NCBI GenBank assembly: GCA_014946745.1
Contig: JADCRD010000001.1
Coordinates: 806,001 to 870,000, forward strand
Reading direction: 5' to 3'
Length of the DNA: 64,000 nucleotides
Source: Lysobacterales bacterium
Lineage (GTDB): Bacteria; Pseudomonadota; Gammaproteobacteria; Xanthomonadales; Xanthomonadaceae
Made by a program: the position numbers and the translations under genes. Positions 54,267 through 63,771 of this stretch are shown here, piece by piece (the first letter of the stretch is position 1; each line of letters opens with the position of its first letter). The notes under the pieces were generated by a model. That model was not told where the DNA came from. It searched no databases and was given only the letters and a program-made list of their open reading frames with translations.

Positions 54267-55274
54267 TCAGTTCGGGTCGCCGGGCTCGAAGCCGTCGCTG
54301 AAGAGCAGCGCGTTGAAGCGCTGGTACTCACGCTGGAAGCGGCCGGTGCCGTAGCTGTGCGGGGTGTCCGCCTGCAGCTGCAGGCGCAGCAGCGGGGCGC
54401 CGCCGCTGACCTCGCCCAAGCGGTTGAACTGCCAGCCACCCGCGACGCGACGCAGCGGTGCCGACTCCGGCAGCGGTCGGCCAAAACCGCTGATCGCAAT
54501 GCGCGGCACGGTGTCGATCTCGGGCGCGGCGCCGCCGCGCAGCCAGCGCAGCGACCCACCGGCCTGCTCCAGTGAATACAGCGCTGCCTGCGGGCTCGAC
54601 AGCCGCGCAAGGCCCGGGCGCGGCATGCCGCCGACCGTGTCGAAAGTGCCGTACAGCAGCAGCTTGCCGTTGTGCTGTTCGGCGACCGTGTTGACGCTGC
54701 CGCCGGTCACGGCCCGCCGGGTCGACTCCAGCTGGCGCGCCTGATCGAGTCGCGCCAGCCGTGCGCGCGGCTGGTTGTCGATGGCGAGAAAGTCGCCGCC
54801 GAGGATCAGCTGGCCATCGCTGTGCACGAGCGTGGCGCGCACGCCCGCCTCGGCAGTCGCCAGGCCGGACACGATGCCGCCGTCGGGCGTCATACGGGCC
54901 AGTCGCGCCAGCGCGATTCCCGCGATCTGGGTGAAGTCGCCGCCGACGATCACCGCGCCGTCGGGCTCCAGCAGCAACGCGAACACATCGCCGTTCAGGC
55001 CGGTCGGCCCGAAGCCAGCGGCCACCTGTCCCGCCGCATCCAGCCGGCACAGGCGCGCGCAGCTGACGCCGTTGACGCGGGTGAACTCGCTGCCAACGAT
55101 GCCGTGTCCGCTCGGCTGCACAGCCAGCGCGTTGACGGTGTCGTTCAGTTCCGGCGCGTAGCCGTCATTGACGTCGAATGCGTCGGCGGCTCCGGCCCAA
55201 GCCAGCAAGAGCGCGACGCCGAGCAGAGCCGGAAGGCGATGCGTGGGGGCAGCGGTCGGACGCGCAGCAGACAT
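54267..55274 (-). CDS. Secreted delta-60-repeat-like propeller protein with DGFE tail
   Basis: A 335-residue exported protein with a signal peptide (RLPALLGVALLLAWAGAADA). Repeats of about 45-55 residues have the delta-60 pattern: VNALAVQPSGHGIVGSEFTRVNGV, VFALLLEPDGAVIVGGDFTQIAG, VRATLVHSDGQLILGGDFLAIDN and VNTVAEQHNGKLLLYGTFDTVGG, each followed by ARLARL. The C-terminus is ALLFSDGFEPGDPN. It lies 53 bp upstream of the FG-GAP gene on the same strand, probably the same transcript. Confidence 0.88.
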   Translation of the reverse strand: MSAARPTAAPTHRLPALLGVALLLAWAGAADAFDVNDGYAPELNDTVNALAVQPSGHGIVGSEFTRVNGVSCARLCRLDAAGQVAAGFGPTGLNGDVFALLLEPDGAVIVGGDFTQIAGIALARLARMTPDGGIVSGLATAEAGVRATLVHSDGQLILGGDFLAIDNQPRARLARLDQARQLESTRRAVTGGSVNTVAEQHNGKLLLYGTFDTVGGMPRPGLARLSSPQAALYSLEQAGGSLRWLRGGAAPEIDTVPRIAISGFGRPLPESAPLRRVAGGWQFNRLGEVSGGAPLLRLQLQADTPHSYGTGRFQREYQRFNALLFSDGFEPGDPN

Positions 55275-55472
55275 CGAGGAACTCCGTGGGCGAGGCCGAC
55301 GGAGCTATAGCGCTGGAGGCTGCGGAGGATCCCGAAGGAATTCGGAAGGTCTTCGGAAGAGTTGCGAGAAGGCTCGCAAGTGTCTGAAAGAAAGACGCTT
55401 GCTGTCCTGTCGCCCGTCGCGCATCGACGGTCGACGAGTTCGAAGGGCCTCGCGTCTTCGGTCCGCGACTGG

Positions 55473-58268
55473 CTAATGCGCGGGCGTGGCTTCCTGCGCC
55501 GCGGGCGACGCAGCGGCCGCCTGCAGCGACTGCTGCAGCTCGACGAACCCGGCCTGGTTCGGGCTGTCGGGCCCGAACGCGGCGTGCATGGGCGGCAGGC
55601 ACACATCGAGCAGCGCCAGCGCTTCGTCGGCTCGCTGCAGGTTGGCCAGGCTGTCGGCCCAGGCGCAGCGCACCAGGCCCAGGCTCCAGTGATGGGGGGG
55701 CATGAGCTTTTCGGCAATGGGCACCATCTCGCGCTGACGACGCTCCGCCTCTGCCCAGCGACCGAGCCTCTGCTCGTAGCGACCCAGATTGTGGGTCTGC
55801 AGCACGAACTGCTCGCTCTCGCGACCGTGTGCAGCGATTTTCAGGGCCAGCGCGCGTTCGCCAATCTCGATGGCTTCGTCCAGTCGGCCCGTGTGCTCCA
55901 GCAGGTGGGCGAGGTTTCCTGTGGCTTGAGCGACCAGCGGGTGGGCTTCCCCAAGCGTCGCTGTCATGTCGCTCAGGAGGCTTCGCTGCAGGGCTTCGGC
56001 TTCGTCCAGACGGCGCAGTTCGCCCAGCAGCTGGGCATAGTCGCTGCGGATGCCGAGGGTGTGAGGATGGGTGCTGCCGAGCTCGCTCGTCGCGATCCGC
56101 TGCGCGTACTCGAGTCCGACTGCCGCCTCATCCAGCTTGCCGAGTCGGACTGCAACGCTGGCTGCGGGTCGGGCGTAGATGGCGCTGCGCAGATCGTCGT
56201 CGCCGTAGTGCCCGCGCGCGACTTCAGCATTGGCCGAATGCGTTGCGTAGGCTTCCTCCAGCTGGCCGAGGGCGAGCTGGGCGTCGCCGAGGTTGCCTTC
56301 GGCGGTGAGTACGCCGGCGTCGAAGGCGCCGCGCTGTTCACGCAGTTTCGGCACGTTTTCCTCGAAGCGCTCCAGCGCGCCGGCCGCATCGCCAGTGCGC
56401 AGCTGCAGCAGGCCCAGCGTCAGCTGGTAGGCGAGCAGCGCATCGGATAGGCCCTCTCCGTCCAAACCGCTCGCCGATGCAGCAAGTGCAGCGCCTTCCT
56501 GCAGCAGGGTCAGGGCTTCGGCGAACTTGCCTTGCGCTTCCAGCACGGATGCTCGCGAAGTCAGCAGGCGCAGCTTCAGTTCGTCAGCCGAGAGCGGTGC
56601 AAGCAGCACTTCCGCTGCATCCAGCTGGGCGTCGGCTGCCTCCATGTCGAACAGTTCGGTGAAGGCGCGCGCCAGCAGCAGCCGCACCGCGGCTTCCGTT
56701 TCGGGGCGGTCAGGGAAGCGTCCATCGATCCCGCGCGCGGCGCGGCTCAACACCTCGCGCATGCTCGGATCACCCTCGCCCTGGTCGAGGGGGTTCACCG
56801 TTGCCAGCAGATCCTCGACCAGGAACTGGTTGACCGCGCGCGCATGTGCAGCCTCGTTGTCGGCGCGCGCCGCGGCCGCGGCGAGTGCCGTCTGCGACTG
56901 CTGCAGGCGAACGTACATGAAGGTACTCACCGCAAGGCCCAGGCCCAGCACGGCGCTCAGCGCCACCAGCCAACGGCGACGGCCGCGCGCACGGGCAAGT
57001 CGTGCCGACAGTTCGGACGCCAGCGTCTCGCGGCGCTGCAGGTCGGCCTGCTGTCGACGCCGCTGTTCGAGGCCGCGCAGGCGCTGGGCCAGCGCGGCCG
57101 CGCTATCGAGCCTTCGCGAAGGCTCACCGTCGATGCAGTCGGCGATGTCGGTGCGCAGCAGCGGGTCTTCGACTTCGCGCTCCCAGCCCGCCGCCAGCGG
57201 CCGCCGCAGGTCGCCGATGACCAGCTGCCAGAGCAGCACGCCGAGCGCGTACACATCGCTGCGCAGGGTCGGCGCATGCCCGGCCAGCAGCTCAGGGGCG
57301 AGGTACAGGGGCGTGCCCGAGGTGGAGTCTTGATCGGCGCGGTCGCGGGTGCGGGTGTAGCCGAGACGGGTGATGCCGAGCGCTTCCAGCTGACCGGGAT
57401 CGAGCAGGCGCGCGCTGCCGAAATCGGTGAGCTGCGCGCGCGGCGCCTCAGGGTCGCCATCCACATGGATCAGCACGTTGCCGGGCTTCAGATCCTTGTG
57501 CAGCACGCCGACCGAGTGCGCAGCGGCGAGCGCATCCGCGATCTGTGCGGCCAGCTCCAGCCGCGTCGACAGCGGCAATCGGGCGATGCCGCCGAGGCTG
57601 TCGGCGTAGTCGAGCAGGCTGCCCTGCGGCGCGAAGGGCGATTCGATGAAGTAGGGCGCCTCATCGAAATTCCAGTCGAGCACGGGAGCGAGGTCGGGGC
57701 GTTCGCCGAGGGCATCCAGGAACAGCCGGAACAGGGTGACCTCGCGCTTGAGCGCGCCGAGACTGCCGCTGTTGCGGGCGAACTTGAAGACGCGGCGCTC
57801 GCGGGTCTTGTCTTGCTCGACCAGCCAGACCTCGCCGTGGCCGCCTTCGCCCAGGCGGCGCTGCAGCAGCCAATGACGACGCCCGGCTACGGCCTGGCCG
57901 GCTTCGAGCGCCAGGGGGCTGGGCTCGGCGCTGCGCTCCACCGCTTCGGCGCGGACCTCGGCGACCAGGCGATAGCCGTAGCCGTAGGCGGTGCGCACGG
58001 TCTGGCCGTCGTCATCGCGCAGCGCCGCGCGCAGCTTGGCGACAGCTTTGCCGAGCACGCCTTCGGTGACTACCCGGCCGGGCCAGACCGCGTCGAGCAG
58101 TTCGTCCTTGGTGACGACCTCGCCCGGCCGACGCACCAGCACCCGCAGCACTTCGAGCGCCTTGGGTTCGAGCTGCACCACCTCGCCGCCAACGCGGAGT
58201 TCGAGCGCGGACTCGTCGAGTTCGACGTCGCCGAAACGCCAGCGCCAGCCGCGTGCCTGTGCATCCAT
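55473..58268 (-). CDS. Transmembrane Ser/Thr kinase with OmpR-type DNA-binding domain and TPR tail
   Basis: A 931-residue protein starting at the ATG at 58268. Residues about 8-105 are an OmpR/PhoB winged helix (LEPKALEVLRVLVRRPGEVVTKDELLDAVWPG, then VRTAYGYGYRLV). The Hanks-type kinase domain spans about 134-400: glycine loop GEGGHGEV, K162, HKDLKPGN at 257-264 (Lys replaces the usual Arg of HRD), DFG at 282-284 and APE-like APELL. A membrane helix lies at about 434-452. TPR-like repeats occupy about 470-915 (EALTLLQEGAALA, EEAYATHSANAEVARGHYG, RLDEAIEIGERALALK). The DNA-binding and kinase domains face the cytoplasm, the TPR part the periplasm. Divergent from a second kinase. Confidence 0.9.
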   Translation of the reverse strand: MDAQARGWRWRFGDVELDESALELRVGGEVVQLEPKALEVLRVLVRRPGEVVTKDELLDAVWPGRVVTEGVLGKAVAKLRAALRDDDGQTVRTAYGYGYRLVAEVRAEAVERSAEPSPLALEAGQAVAGRRHWLLQRRLGEGGHGEVWLVEQDKTRERRVFKFARNSGSLGALKREVTLFRLFLDALGERPDLAPVLDWNFDEAPYFIESPFAPQGSLLDYADSLGGIARLPLSTRLELAAQIADALAAAHSVGVLHKDLKPGNVLIHVDGDPEAPRAQLTDFGSARLLDPGQLEALGITRLGYTRTRDRADQDSTSGTPLYLAPELLAGHAPTLRSDVYALGVLLWQLVIGDLRRPLAAGWEREVEDPLLRTDIADCIDGEPSRRLDSAAALAQRLRGLEQRRRQQADLQRRETLASELSARLARARGRRRWLVALSAVLGLGLAVSTFMYVRLQQSQTALAAAAARADNEAAHARAVNQFLVEDLLATVNPLDQGEGDPSMREVLSRAARGIDGRFPDRPETEAAVRLLLARAFTELFDMEAADAQLDAAEVLLAPLSADELKLRLLTSRASVLEAQGKFAEALTLLQEGAALAASASGLDGEGLSDALLAYQLTLGLLQLRTGDAAGALERFEENVPKLREQRGAFDAGVLTAEGNLGDAQLALGQLEEAYATHSANAEVARGHYGDDDLRSAIYARPAASVAVRLGKLDEAAVGLEYAQRIATSELGSTHPHTLGIRSDYAQLLGELRRLDEAEALQRSLLSDMTATLGEAHPLVAQATGNLAHLLEHTGRLDEAIEIGERALALKIAAHGRESEQFVLQTHNLGRYEQRLGRWAEAERRQREMVPIAEKLMPPHHWSLGLVRCAWADSLANLQRADEALALLDVCLPPMHAAFGPDSPNQAGFVELQQSLQAAAASPAAQEATPAH

Positions 58269-58400
58269 CGGAGCCGATCCGTTCGCCGCGGGCCGCGGCG
58301 GCCTGAGTCTGCCGCATCGAAGGGGCGCCCGCATCCGCGCCGTGGCTTCGTGGAGCGGTCGCTTCGACCGTATGCTGCGCGCGGGCAGCGGAGGCGTGCG

Positions 58401-61277
58401 ATGGCTGGCAGCGTCAACGGAGACGAGGGTTCGAGCGCGGGGCAGGGCTGGCGTCTGGCTGAACTGTTCGACGCGCTGGTGGACCTGCCGGCCGCGGAGC
58501 AGCGCGCGCGCTTGGCCGCGCTGCCCGAAGCGCAGCGCGCCGAGCTTGAGCGGCTGTTGGCGCTGGATGCCGGCAGCACGCGTCAGCCCGAGGATCCGCT
58601 GGGCCGGGTGGTGGCCGATGTGCTGGAAGTGGCCGCGCAGGAGGTGCGCGAAGGCGCGCGCATCGGGCCCTGGCGCGTGCTGCGCGAGCTGGGGGCGGGC
58701 GGCATGGGCACCGTGCTGCTGGCCGAGCGCGCCGACGGCGACTTCGCGCAGAAGGTGGCGATCAAGCTGATCCGCGGCTTTCCGACCGAGGACGAGCGTC
58801 GCCGCCTGCGCCACGAGCGGCGCATCCTGGCCCAGCTCGACCATCCCAACATCGCGCGTCTGCTTGATGGCGGCGAGACCGAAGACGGTCAGCCCTACGT
58901 GGTGATGGAGTATGTCGACGGTCAGACCCTGCTCGACTGGCTGGCCGAACACCCGCTCGGCCTGCGCCAGCGCCTCGCCCTGTTCGACCGCATCGCTGAC
59001 GCCGTGCAGCACGCGCACGAGCGTCTGGTAATCCATCGCGACCTGAAGCCGAACAATGTGATGGTGCGCGCCGATGGCGATCCGCGTCTGCTTGATTTCG
59101 GCGTCGCCAAGCTGGTGGATGTGAGCCAGGGTGAGGACAGCCGGCAGACCTCGACGCGGGTGTGGACGCCGGGCTACGCCAGCCCCGAGCAGCGCGCAGG
59201 CGGACTGATCACCACCGCCACCGACGTCTATGGGCTCAGCATCCTGCTGCGCGAGATGCTGACCGGCGAGCGCCAGCCGGGACAGGCCACGGCGCTGCCG
59301 CCGGGCTTCATCGGGCTCAAGCTCGACGCCGAACTCCGCGGCATTCTCGAAGCCGGCAGCGCTGATGATCCTGGGCTGCGCTATCCCACCGTGGAGGCGC
59401 TGCGCGCGGACCTGCAGCGCTGGCTGGACGGTCGCACGGTGCGGGTCGCGCCCGACAGCGCCCTGTACCGGCTGCGCAAGTTCGCGCGCCGGCACCGCAC
59501 CGGTGTGGCGGTGGCGGCCGGGCTGCTGGTCGCGGCTCTCCTGTTTGTGTGGCGGCTGGATGTGGAGCGCGACCGCGCGCTGGCCGCCGAAGCCATCGCC
59601 CTGGCCGACCGTGAGCGCGCCGAGAGCGCGGCAGACGATGCGCGGGCGGCGCTCGGATTCCTGTCGCGCACGCTGGTGGCGCTGACGCCCGAGCGCATCC
59701 AGAAGCGCGAGATCAGCGTGCGCGAGCTGGCGGATACCGCGCGCAGCGATCTCGAAGGCGTGCTGGCCGATCGCCCGCGCGTGCAGGACGAGTTGCGCCG
59801 CGTGCTGGGGCACCTGTACGTGGCGCTGGGCGAGCCGGACATCGCGGTGGCGCTGCTGGCGCGGGGCATTCCCGAGGCCGATCCCGCACATCCGGTGGAG
59901 GCTTTGGCCCTGGCCAAGGATCTCGACGCCTGGTCCAGCATGCTCGGTCTGCTGGGTGAGCCTGAGGCAGGGCTGGAAAAGGCCGAGCGCGCCTGGGCGC
60001 TGCGCCAGCGCCACGCGCCGAACGACCCCGTGCAGCGACTGCACAGCGCCGACCAGCTGGCCTATGCGCACTACCGACTGGGCGATTTCGAACGCGCTGA
60101 AGCGCTGTGGCGCGAGGTGATCGCGGCCTCGGCGTTGCCTGATGCGCCCTTCGATGTGCTGACCAATGCGCACCAGGCCCTCGCCGGCATGTTCAACAAC
60201 CTGAGCCGCCCGCAGGAGGCGCTGCAGGTGCTCGATGCCGGTGAGGCCCTGATGCAGGGCAGGGTGGCGGCGGATGCGCCCGAGCGCGTGACCTTTCTGC
60301 GCGGGCGCCTCGAAGCGCTGGTGCAGCTGGGGCGCGCCGGCGAAGCCGAAGCGCTGGCGCGCAAGGCCATCGACATCCAGTCGCGCACGGTGGGCGAGCG
60401 CAACGCGCGGATGGCCTTTCTGCTCAATGCGCTGGGCCTCGCGCTGAACGAGCAGGCGCGCTTTCGCGAGGCGCAGGAGGCCTTCGAGCAGTCACTGGCA
60501 GCCAGCGACCCGCTGGCCGCGGTGGAGGGCGAGCGCGCGCCCCTGCTGTTGAATCTCGCCTCGGTGGCGGAGTCGGCCGGCGACTATCCGCGCGCCCTGC
60601 AGCTGTTCGATGAGGGCATCACCCTGCTCGAACGCAGCGAGCCCGACATGGACAGCCTGCGCCTGCGTCAGGCCAAACGCTCGCGGGCACGTGCGCTGGG
60701 CTTGCTGGGGCGCGCGGATGAGGCGCGCGAGACCTTGCTGTCTTTGGAGCAGCAGGCGCTGGCGCTGGACGGCGAGGACGCCTTCGAGCCGGCCATGCTG
60801 GCCTGGCAGCGCGCCGTGCTGGCGCGCCATCGCGGTGAGCCCGAAGCTGGCTTCGAGGCACTGGCCATGGCCGAAGCGCGCATGCGCCCGCTGCTGCCGC
60901 CTGAACACGCGATCCATGCCTACATGGCCCGCGTGCGCGGCCATCTGCTGGGCGTGCAGGGTGATCTTGACGGCGCCGCGCGCGCGCTCGATGCGGGCAT
61001 CGCGCATCTGCAGCGCTCCGGCGGCGTGGCCTTCGACATCGCCAGCCTGCAGGTCGAGCGTGTGCGCGTGCACCAGCTGCGCGGCGAGAATTCCGAGGCG
61101 CGCGCGCTGCTGCGTGAGGCGCTGCCGGTGCTGCGGCAGGCCGTGCTGCCGACCGAAGTGACGCGGGCGATGGCCGAGCGTCTGGCGCGCGAGCTGGGCG
61201 TGCCGCCCGCGCGGTCCACGCGGGCGGAAGACGCGCCGCGATCAACGAAGTCGAACGCTGCCGCGCGCGCTTCCTGA
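58401..61277 (+). CDS. Transmembrane Ser/Thr kinase with TPR tail
   Basis: A 958-residue PknB-like kinase from the ATG at 58401 (GGAGG eight bases upstream). A helical N-terminal segment (about 15-85; ELFDALVDLPAAEQRARLAAL) precedes the kinase domain. The latter has GAGGMGTV, K122 in VAIKLI, the complete catalytic loop HRDLKPNN (212-219), DFG at 232-234 and SPEQ. A membrane helix lies near 371-388 (VAVAAGLLVAALLFVWRL). The rest is TPR-like repeats (PQEALQVLDAGEALMQGR, FREAQEAFEQSLAAS, DYPRALQLFDEGITLLER). It shares the kinase-TM-TPR plan with its divergent neighbour but lacks the DNA-binding domain. Target unknown. Confidence 0.92.
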   Translation: MAGSVNGDEGSSAGQGWRLAELFDALVDLPAAEQRARLAALPEAQRAELERLLALDAGSTRQPEDPLGRVVADVLEVAAQEVREGARIGPWRVLRELGAGGMGTVLLAERADGDFAQKVAIKLIRGFPTEDERRRLRHERRILAQLDHPNIARLLDGGETEDGQPYVVMEYVDGQTLLDWLAEHPLGLRQRLALFDRIADAVQHAHERLVIHRDLKPNNVMVRADGDPRLLDFGVAKLVDVSQGEDSRQTSTRVWTPGYASPEQRAGGLITTATDVYGLSILLREMLTGERQPGQATALPPGFIGLKLDAELRGILEAGSADDPGLRYPTVEALRADLQRWLDGRTVRVAPDSALYRLRKFARRHRTGVAVAAGLLVAALLFVWRLDVERDRALAAEAIALADRERAESAADDARAALGFLSRTLVALTPERIQKREISVRELADTARSDLEGVLADRPRVQDELRRVLGHLYVALGEPDIAVALLARGIPEADPAHPVEALALAKDLDAWSSMLGLLGEPEAGLEKAERAWALRQRHAPNDPVQRLHSADQLAYAHYRLGDFERAEALWREVIAASALPDAPFDVLTNAHQALAGMFNNLSRPQEALQVLDAGEALMQGRVAADAPERVTFLRGRLEALVQLGRAGEAEALARKAIDIQSRTVGERNARMAFLLNALGLALNEQARFREAQEAFEQSLAASDPLAAVEGERAPLLLNLASVAESAGDYPRALQLFDEGITLLERSEPDMDSLRLRQAKRSRARALGLLGRADEARETLLSLEQQALALDGEDAFEPAMLAWQRAVLARHRGEPEAGFEALAMAEARMRPLLPPEHAIHAYMARVRGHLLGVQGDLDGAARALDAGIAHLQRSGGVAFDIASLQVERVRVHQLRGENSEARALLREALPVLRQAVLPTEVTRAMAERLARELGVPPARSTRAEDAPRSTKSNAAARAS

Positions 61278-61432
61278 CCCCGGGGCTGCGGCCCTCCTGC
61301 TTTGGGAAATCGCGTCTGACGCCGCCGGGCCCTTCCCTGTGGCACTGCCTCCGGCCTCCGCTTTGCGCGCACCCTATCTGCATCGCGTCGTCTCGATGCC
61401 GCGCGATCTCCCCCCGCTGAGCGACCACTTCC

Positions 61433-62692
61433 ATGCCCCACACCCGCCCCCAGATTCCGCAGCTGCGCCTCGCCCTGATCCTCGGCGGGCTGGCGATGTT
61501 CGGGCCGTTCACCATCGACAGCATCTTTCCGGCCTTCGGGGTGATTCAGCGCGACTTCGCGATTACCGCGGCGGCGATGCAGCAGAGCATCAGCGTCTAT
61601 CTGTTCGCCTATGCGCTGGCCAGCGTCATCCACGGGCCGCTGTCGGATGCCTATGGCCGCAAGCCGATCCTGCTCGTCGGCATCGCGGTCTTCCTGCTGG
61701 CCTCGGTGGGCTGCGCGCTGTCCGATGGGCTCACCGAGCTGCTGGTCTGGCGAGCGCTTCAGGGCGTGAGTTCGGGGGTGGGCATCATCGTCGGCCGCGC
61801 CATCGTGCGCGATCTGCGCGAAGGGCCGGATGCGCAGCGCTTGATGAGCCAGATCTCGATGATCTTCACCATCGCCCCGGCCATCGCGCCGATCATCGGC
61901 GGCTGGATTCTCGGCTGGTCGAACTGGCAGATGATCTTCTGGTTCCTGGTGGCCTTCGCCGCGCTGCTGCTGCTGGTGACGGCCGTCGCGCTGCCGGAGA
62001 CGCATCCGACCTCACTGCGCGTGCCCTTCTCGGCCGACAGCCTGTGGAAGACCAGCGTCGCCATGCTGGGCAATCGCACCTTCATGACGCTCAGCGTGAT
62101 CGGCACGCTCAACTTCGGCGCGCTGTTCATCTACATCGCCTCGGCGCCGGTGTTCGTGATGCAGCATCTCGGAATGAACGAGCAGCAGTTCGGCTGGTTC
62201 TTCGCGCCGGCGGTGGGCGGCATGGCCCTCGGCGCCTTCCTCTCCGGGCGCACGGCCGGGCGCATCAGCGCGCGGCGCGCGGCGTCGATCGGCTTCGGTA
62301 TCTGCCTGTTCGCCACGCTTGCCGGTGTGGCCTACGCCGCGCTGGCGGATACGCCGCGCTTCCCTTGGGCGGTGCTGCCGATCGCGCTCAACTCGGTGGG
62401 GGTGGCGCTGGTCTTCCCGATCGTCACCTTGGCCATCCTCGACCTGTATCCGCGTCACCGCGGGGCGGCCTCGTCGATGCAGAGCTTTGTCAGCCTGCTG
62501 ATCAATGCCGGCGTGGCGGGGCTGATCTCGCCGCTGGTCAGCGGCAGCGTACTCGGCCTAGCCCTGACCGCACTCGCAGGCTGCGTCCTGGCGATCGGAT
62601 TCTGGGCCTTGTATCTGCGGCAGAGCCGACACGCCCTGCACGCGCCGCAGTCGGGCGAGGCGCCGGGGCTGGAGCCGACGGAGCGGCTGTAG
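61433..62692 (+). CDS. Bcr/CflA-family multidrug efflux MFS transporter
   Basis: Twelve-helix drug:proton antiporter (419 aa). Typical Bcr/CflA sequence appears at MFGPFTIDSIFPAFGVIQRDF (helix 1). The motif A loop GPLSDAYGRKPILLVG lies between helices 2 and 3, and motif C is IAPAIAPIIGGWI. WRALQGVSSGVGIIVGRAIVRD is the helix 4-5 block. It acts in the inner membrane; substrate cannot be assigned. It starts 155 bp after the kinase stop, with no clear shared regulation. Confidence 0.93.
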   Translation: MPHTRPQIPQLRLALILGGLAMFGPFTIDSIFPAFGVIQRDFAITAAAMQQSISVYLFAYALASVIHGPLSDAYGRKPILLVGIAVFLLASVGCALSDGLTELLVWRALQGVSSGVGIIVGRAIVRDLREGPDAQRLMSQISMIFTIAPAIAPIIGGWILGWSNWQMIFWFLVAFAALLLLVTAVALPETHPTSLRVPFSADSLWKTSVAMLGNRTFMTLSVIGTLNFGALFIYIASAPVFVMQHLGMNEQQFGWFFAPAVGGMALGAFLSGRTAGRISARRAASIGFGICLFATLAGVAYAALADTPRFPWAVLPIALNSVGVALVFPIVTLAILDLYPRHRGAASSMQSFVSLLINAGVAGLISPLVSGSVLGLALTALAGCVLAIGFWALYLRQSRHALHAPQSGEAPGLEPTERL

Positions 62693-62710
62693 TCGCTTCG
62701 GCTCTGGGGC

Positions 62711-63523
62711 TCAGCGCCCCATCAGCTTCTGAACCATCTGCACCAGCCGATTGCCGGCCATCAGCTCGCGCACGCGGGCTTCGTCCGCAAGGGCCTGCTC
62801 GCCGAGGTCCTGTTCGATGCGGCGCTTGGCCTGCTCGCGCTGCACCTTGGCGGCCAGGGTGCGGCGCACGTCCTCGTCGACGCTTTCGCGGCCGAAGCTT
62901 GCATCGTCATGCGTCAGGTAGCGGCCCAGGGAGTCGAACAGCTCCGCCGTCAGCTGCGTGTGGCGGAAGCTGCGCACCGTGGTGGCGAAGCCGTAGAAGT
63001 TGGTCAGCGAGATGCGGGCCACACCCAGGGCCTGGCCGGCCTCGATGGTGAGCGTCAGCGGGATGCGTCCACGCGCCTGGAAGCGCCCAGCCACGACTTC
63101 GCCGTTGGCATTCTTGCGGCTCTCCTGCAGGCCCGACAGGCGGTGCTTGCTGAAGATCTGGCTGACCGCCTGGGTGCGCACCAGGCCTTCCGTCTCCAGC
63201 ACCGGGCATTCCTCGGACAGCACGGTCGCGAAGCACTCGAACTGGATCTCGACGCTGTCGGTGCCCGGCGTGGCGCGCAGCGTGTAGGGCGGCTCGGCCT
63301 GGGCAACCACATCGCCATAGCCGGGCAGGCTGTAGACCACGCGGATGCGCTTCTTGAGCTCGTTCAGGTGGGTGCTGATCTGCTTCAGAAACTCGTAGAG
63401 GTTCTGCACCTTGGGGCCGAGACGCTCGGTCCACAGGCCTTCTTTGGGCTCCTCGTGCAACACGGCCTGCTCGCCGGTGCGGCGGCGTTCGGCCTCCTGC
63501 TTGAGCTCGTCCAGAATTCCCAT
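62711..63523 (-). CDS. Conserved-type hypothetical protein
   Basis: Not recognised. It has 270 residues from the ATG at 63523 (MGILDELKQEAERRR); a 56-residue in-frame extension upstream has no coding character. The middle is strand-rich (YEFLKQISTHLNELKKRIRVVYSLPGYGDV, SVEIQFECFAT, RFQARGRIPLTLTIEAGQ). The C-terminal ~60 residues are highly charged helix (VRRTLAAKVQREQAKRRIEQDL) ending QMVQKLMGR. No signal peptide or membrane segment. It diverges from the stomatin-like gene. Confidence 0.8.
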   Translation of the reverse strand: MGILDELKQEAERRRTGEQAVLHEEPKEGLWTERLGPKVQNLYEFLKQISTHLNELKKRIRVVYSLPGYGDVVAQAEPPYTLRATPGTDSVEIQFECFATVLSEECPVLETEGLVRTQAVSQIFSKHRLSGLQESRKNANGEVVAGRFQARGRIPLTLTIEAGQALGVARISLTNFYGFATTVRSFRHTQLTAELFDSLGRYLTHDDASFGRESVDEDVRRTLAAKVQREQAKRRIEQDLGEQALADEARVRELMAGNRLVQMVQKLMGR

Positions 63524-63771
63524 GCGTATCCCCGATTGCGGAACAGGGCCCCCAGCGGACCACCGCGGCAGTGTAGCCAATGGCCTCGCGGCGGCGAAGC
63601 GCGGGCGGCCTGGGGCGCGCTGATCGTCACGAATCGCGAGGCCCGCCGTCGAGCGGCCCGCGTGCAGCACGCGTCGCGGTACCGCCGGCACTCACGTAGC
63701 ATCGGGCGCGCTGCGCTTCGCCTTGACCTACCCCCGTTCATCGCCCCCGGGAGGGCCCCATGGAGGATTCA

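Noticed and set aside
56532-58400. Open frame upstream of and in frame with the PknB-like kinase on the plus strand
   Set aside because: It is antisense to the leftward kinase. The ATG at 58401 has a good ribosome-binding site and begins the recognisable protein.
58269-60173. Open frame continuing far upstream of the DNA-binding kinase on the minus strand
   Set aside because: It lies opposite the second kinase gene and is its antisense shadow in GC-rich DNA. The real start at 58268 begins exactly at the winged-helix domain.
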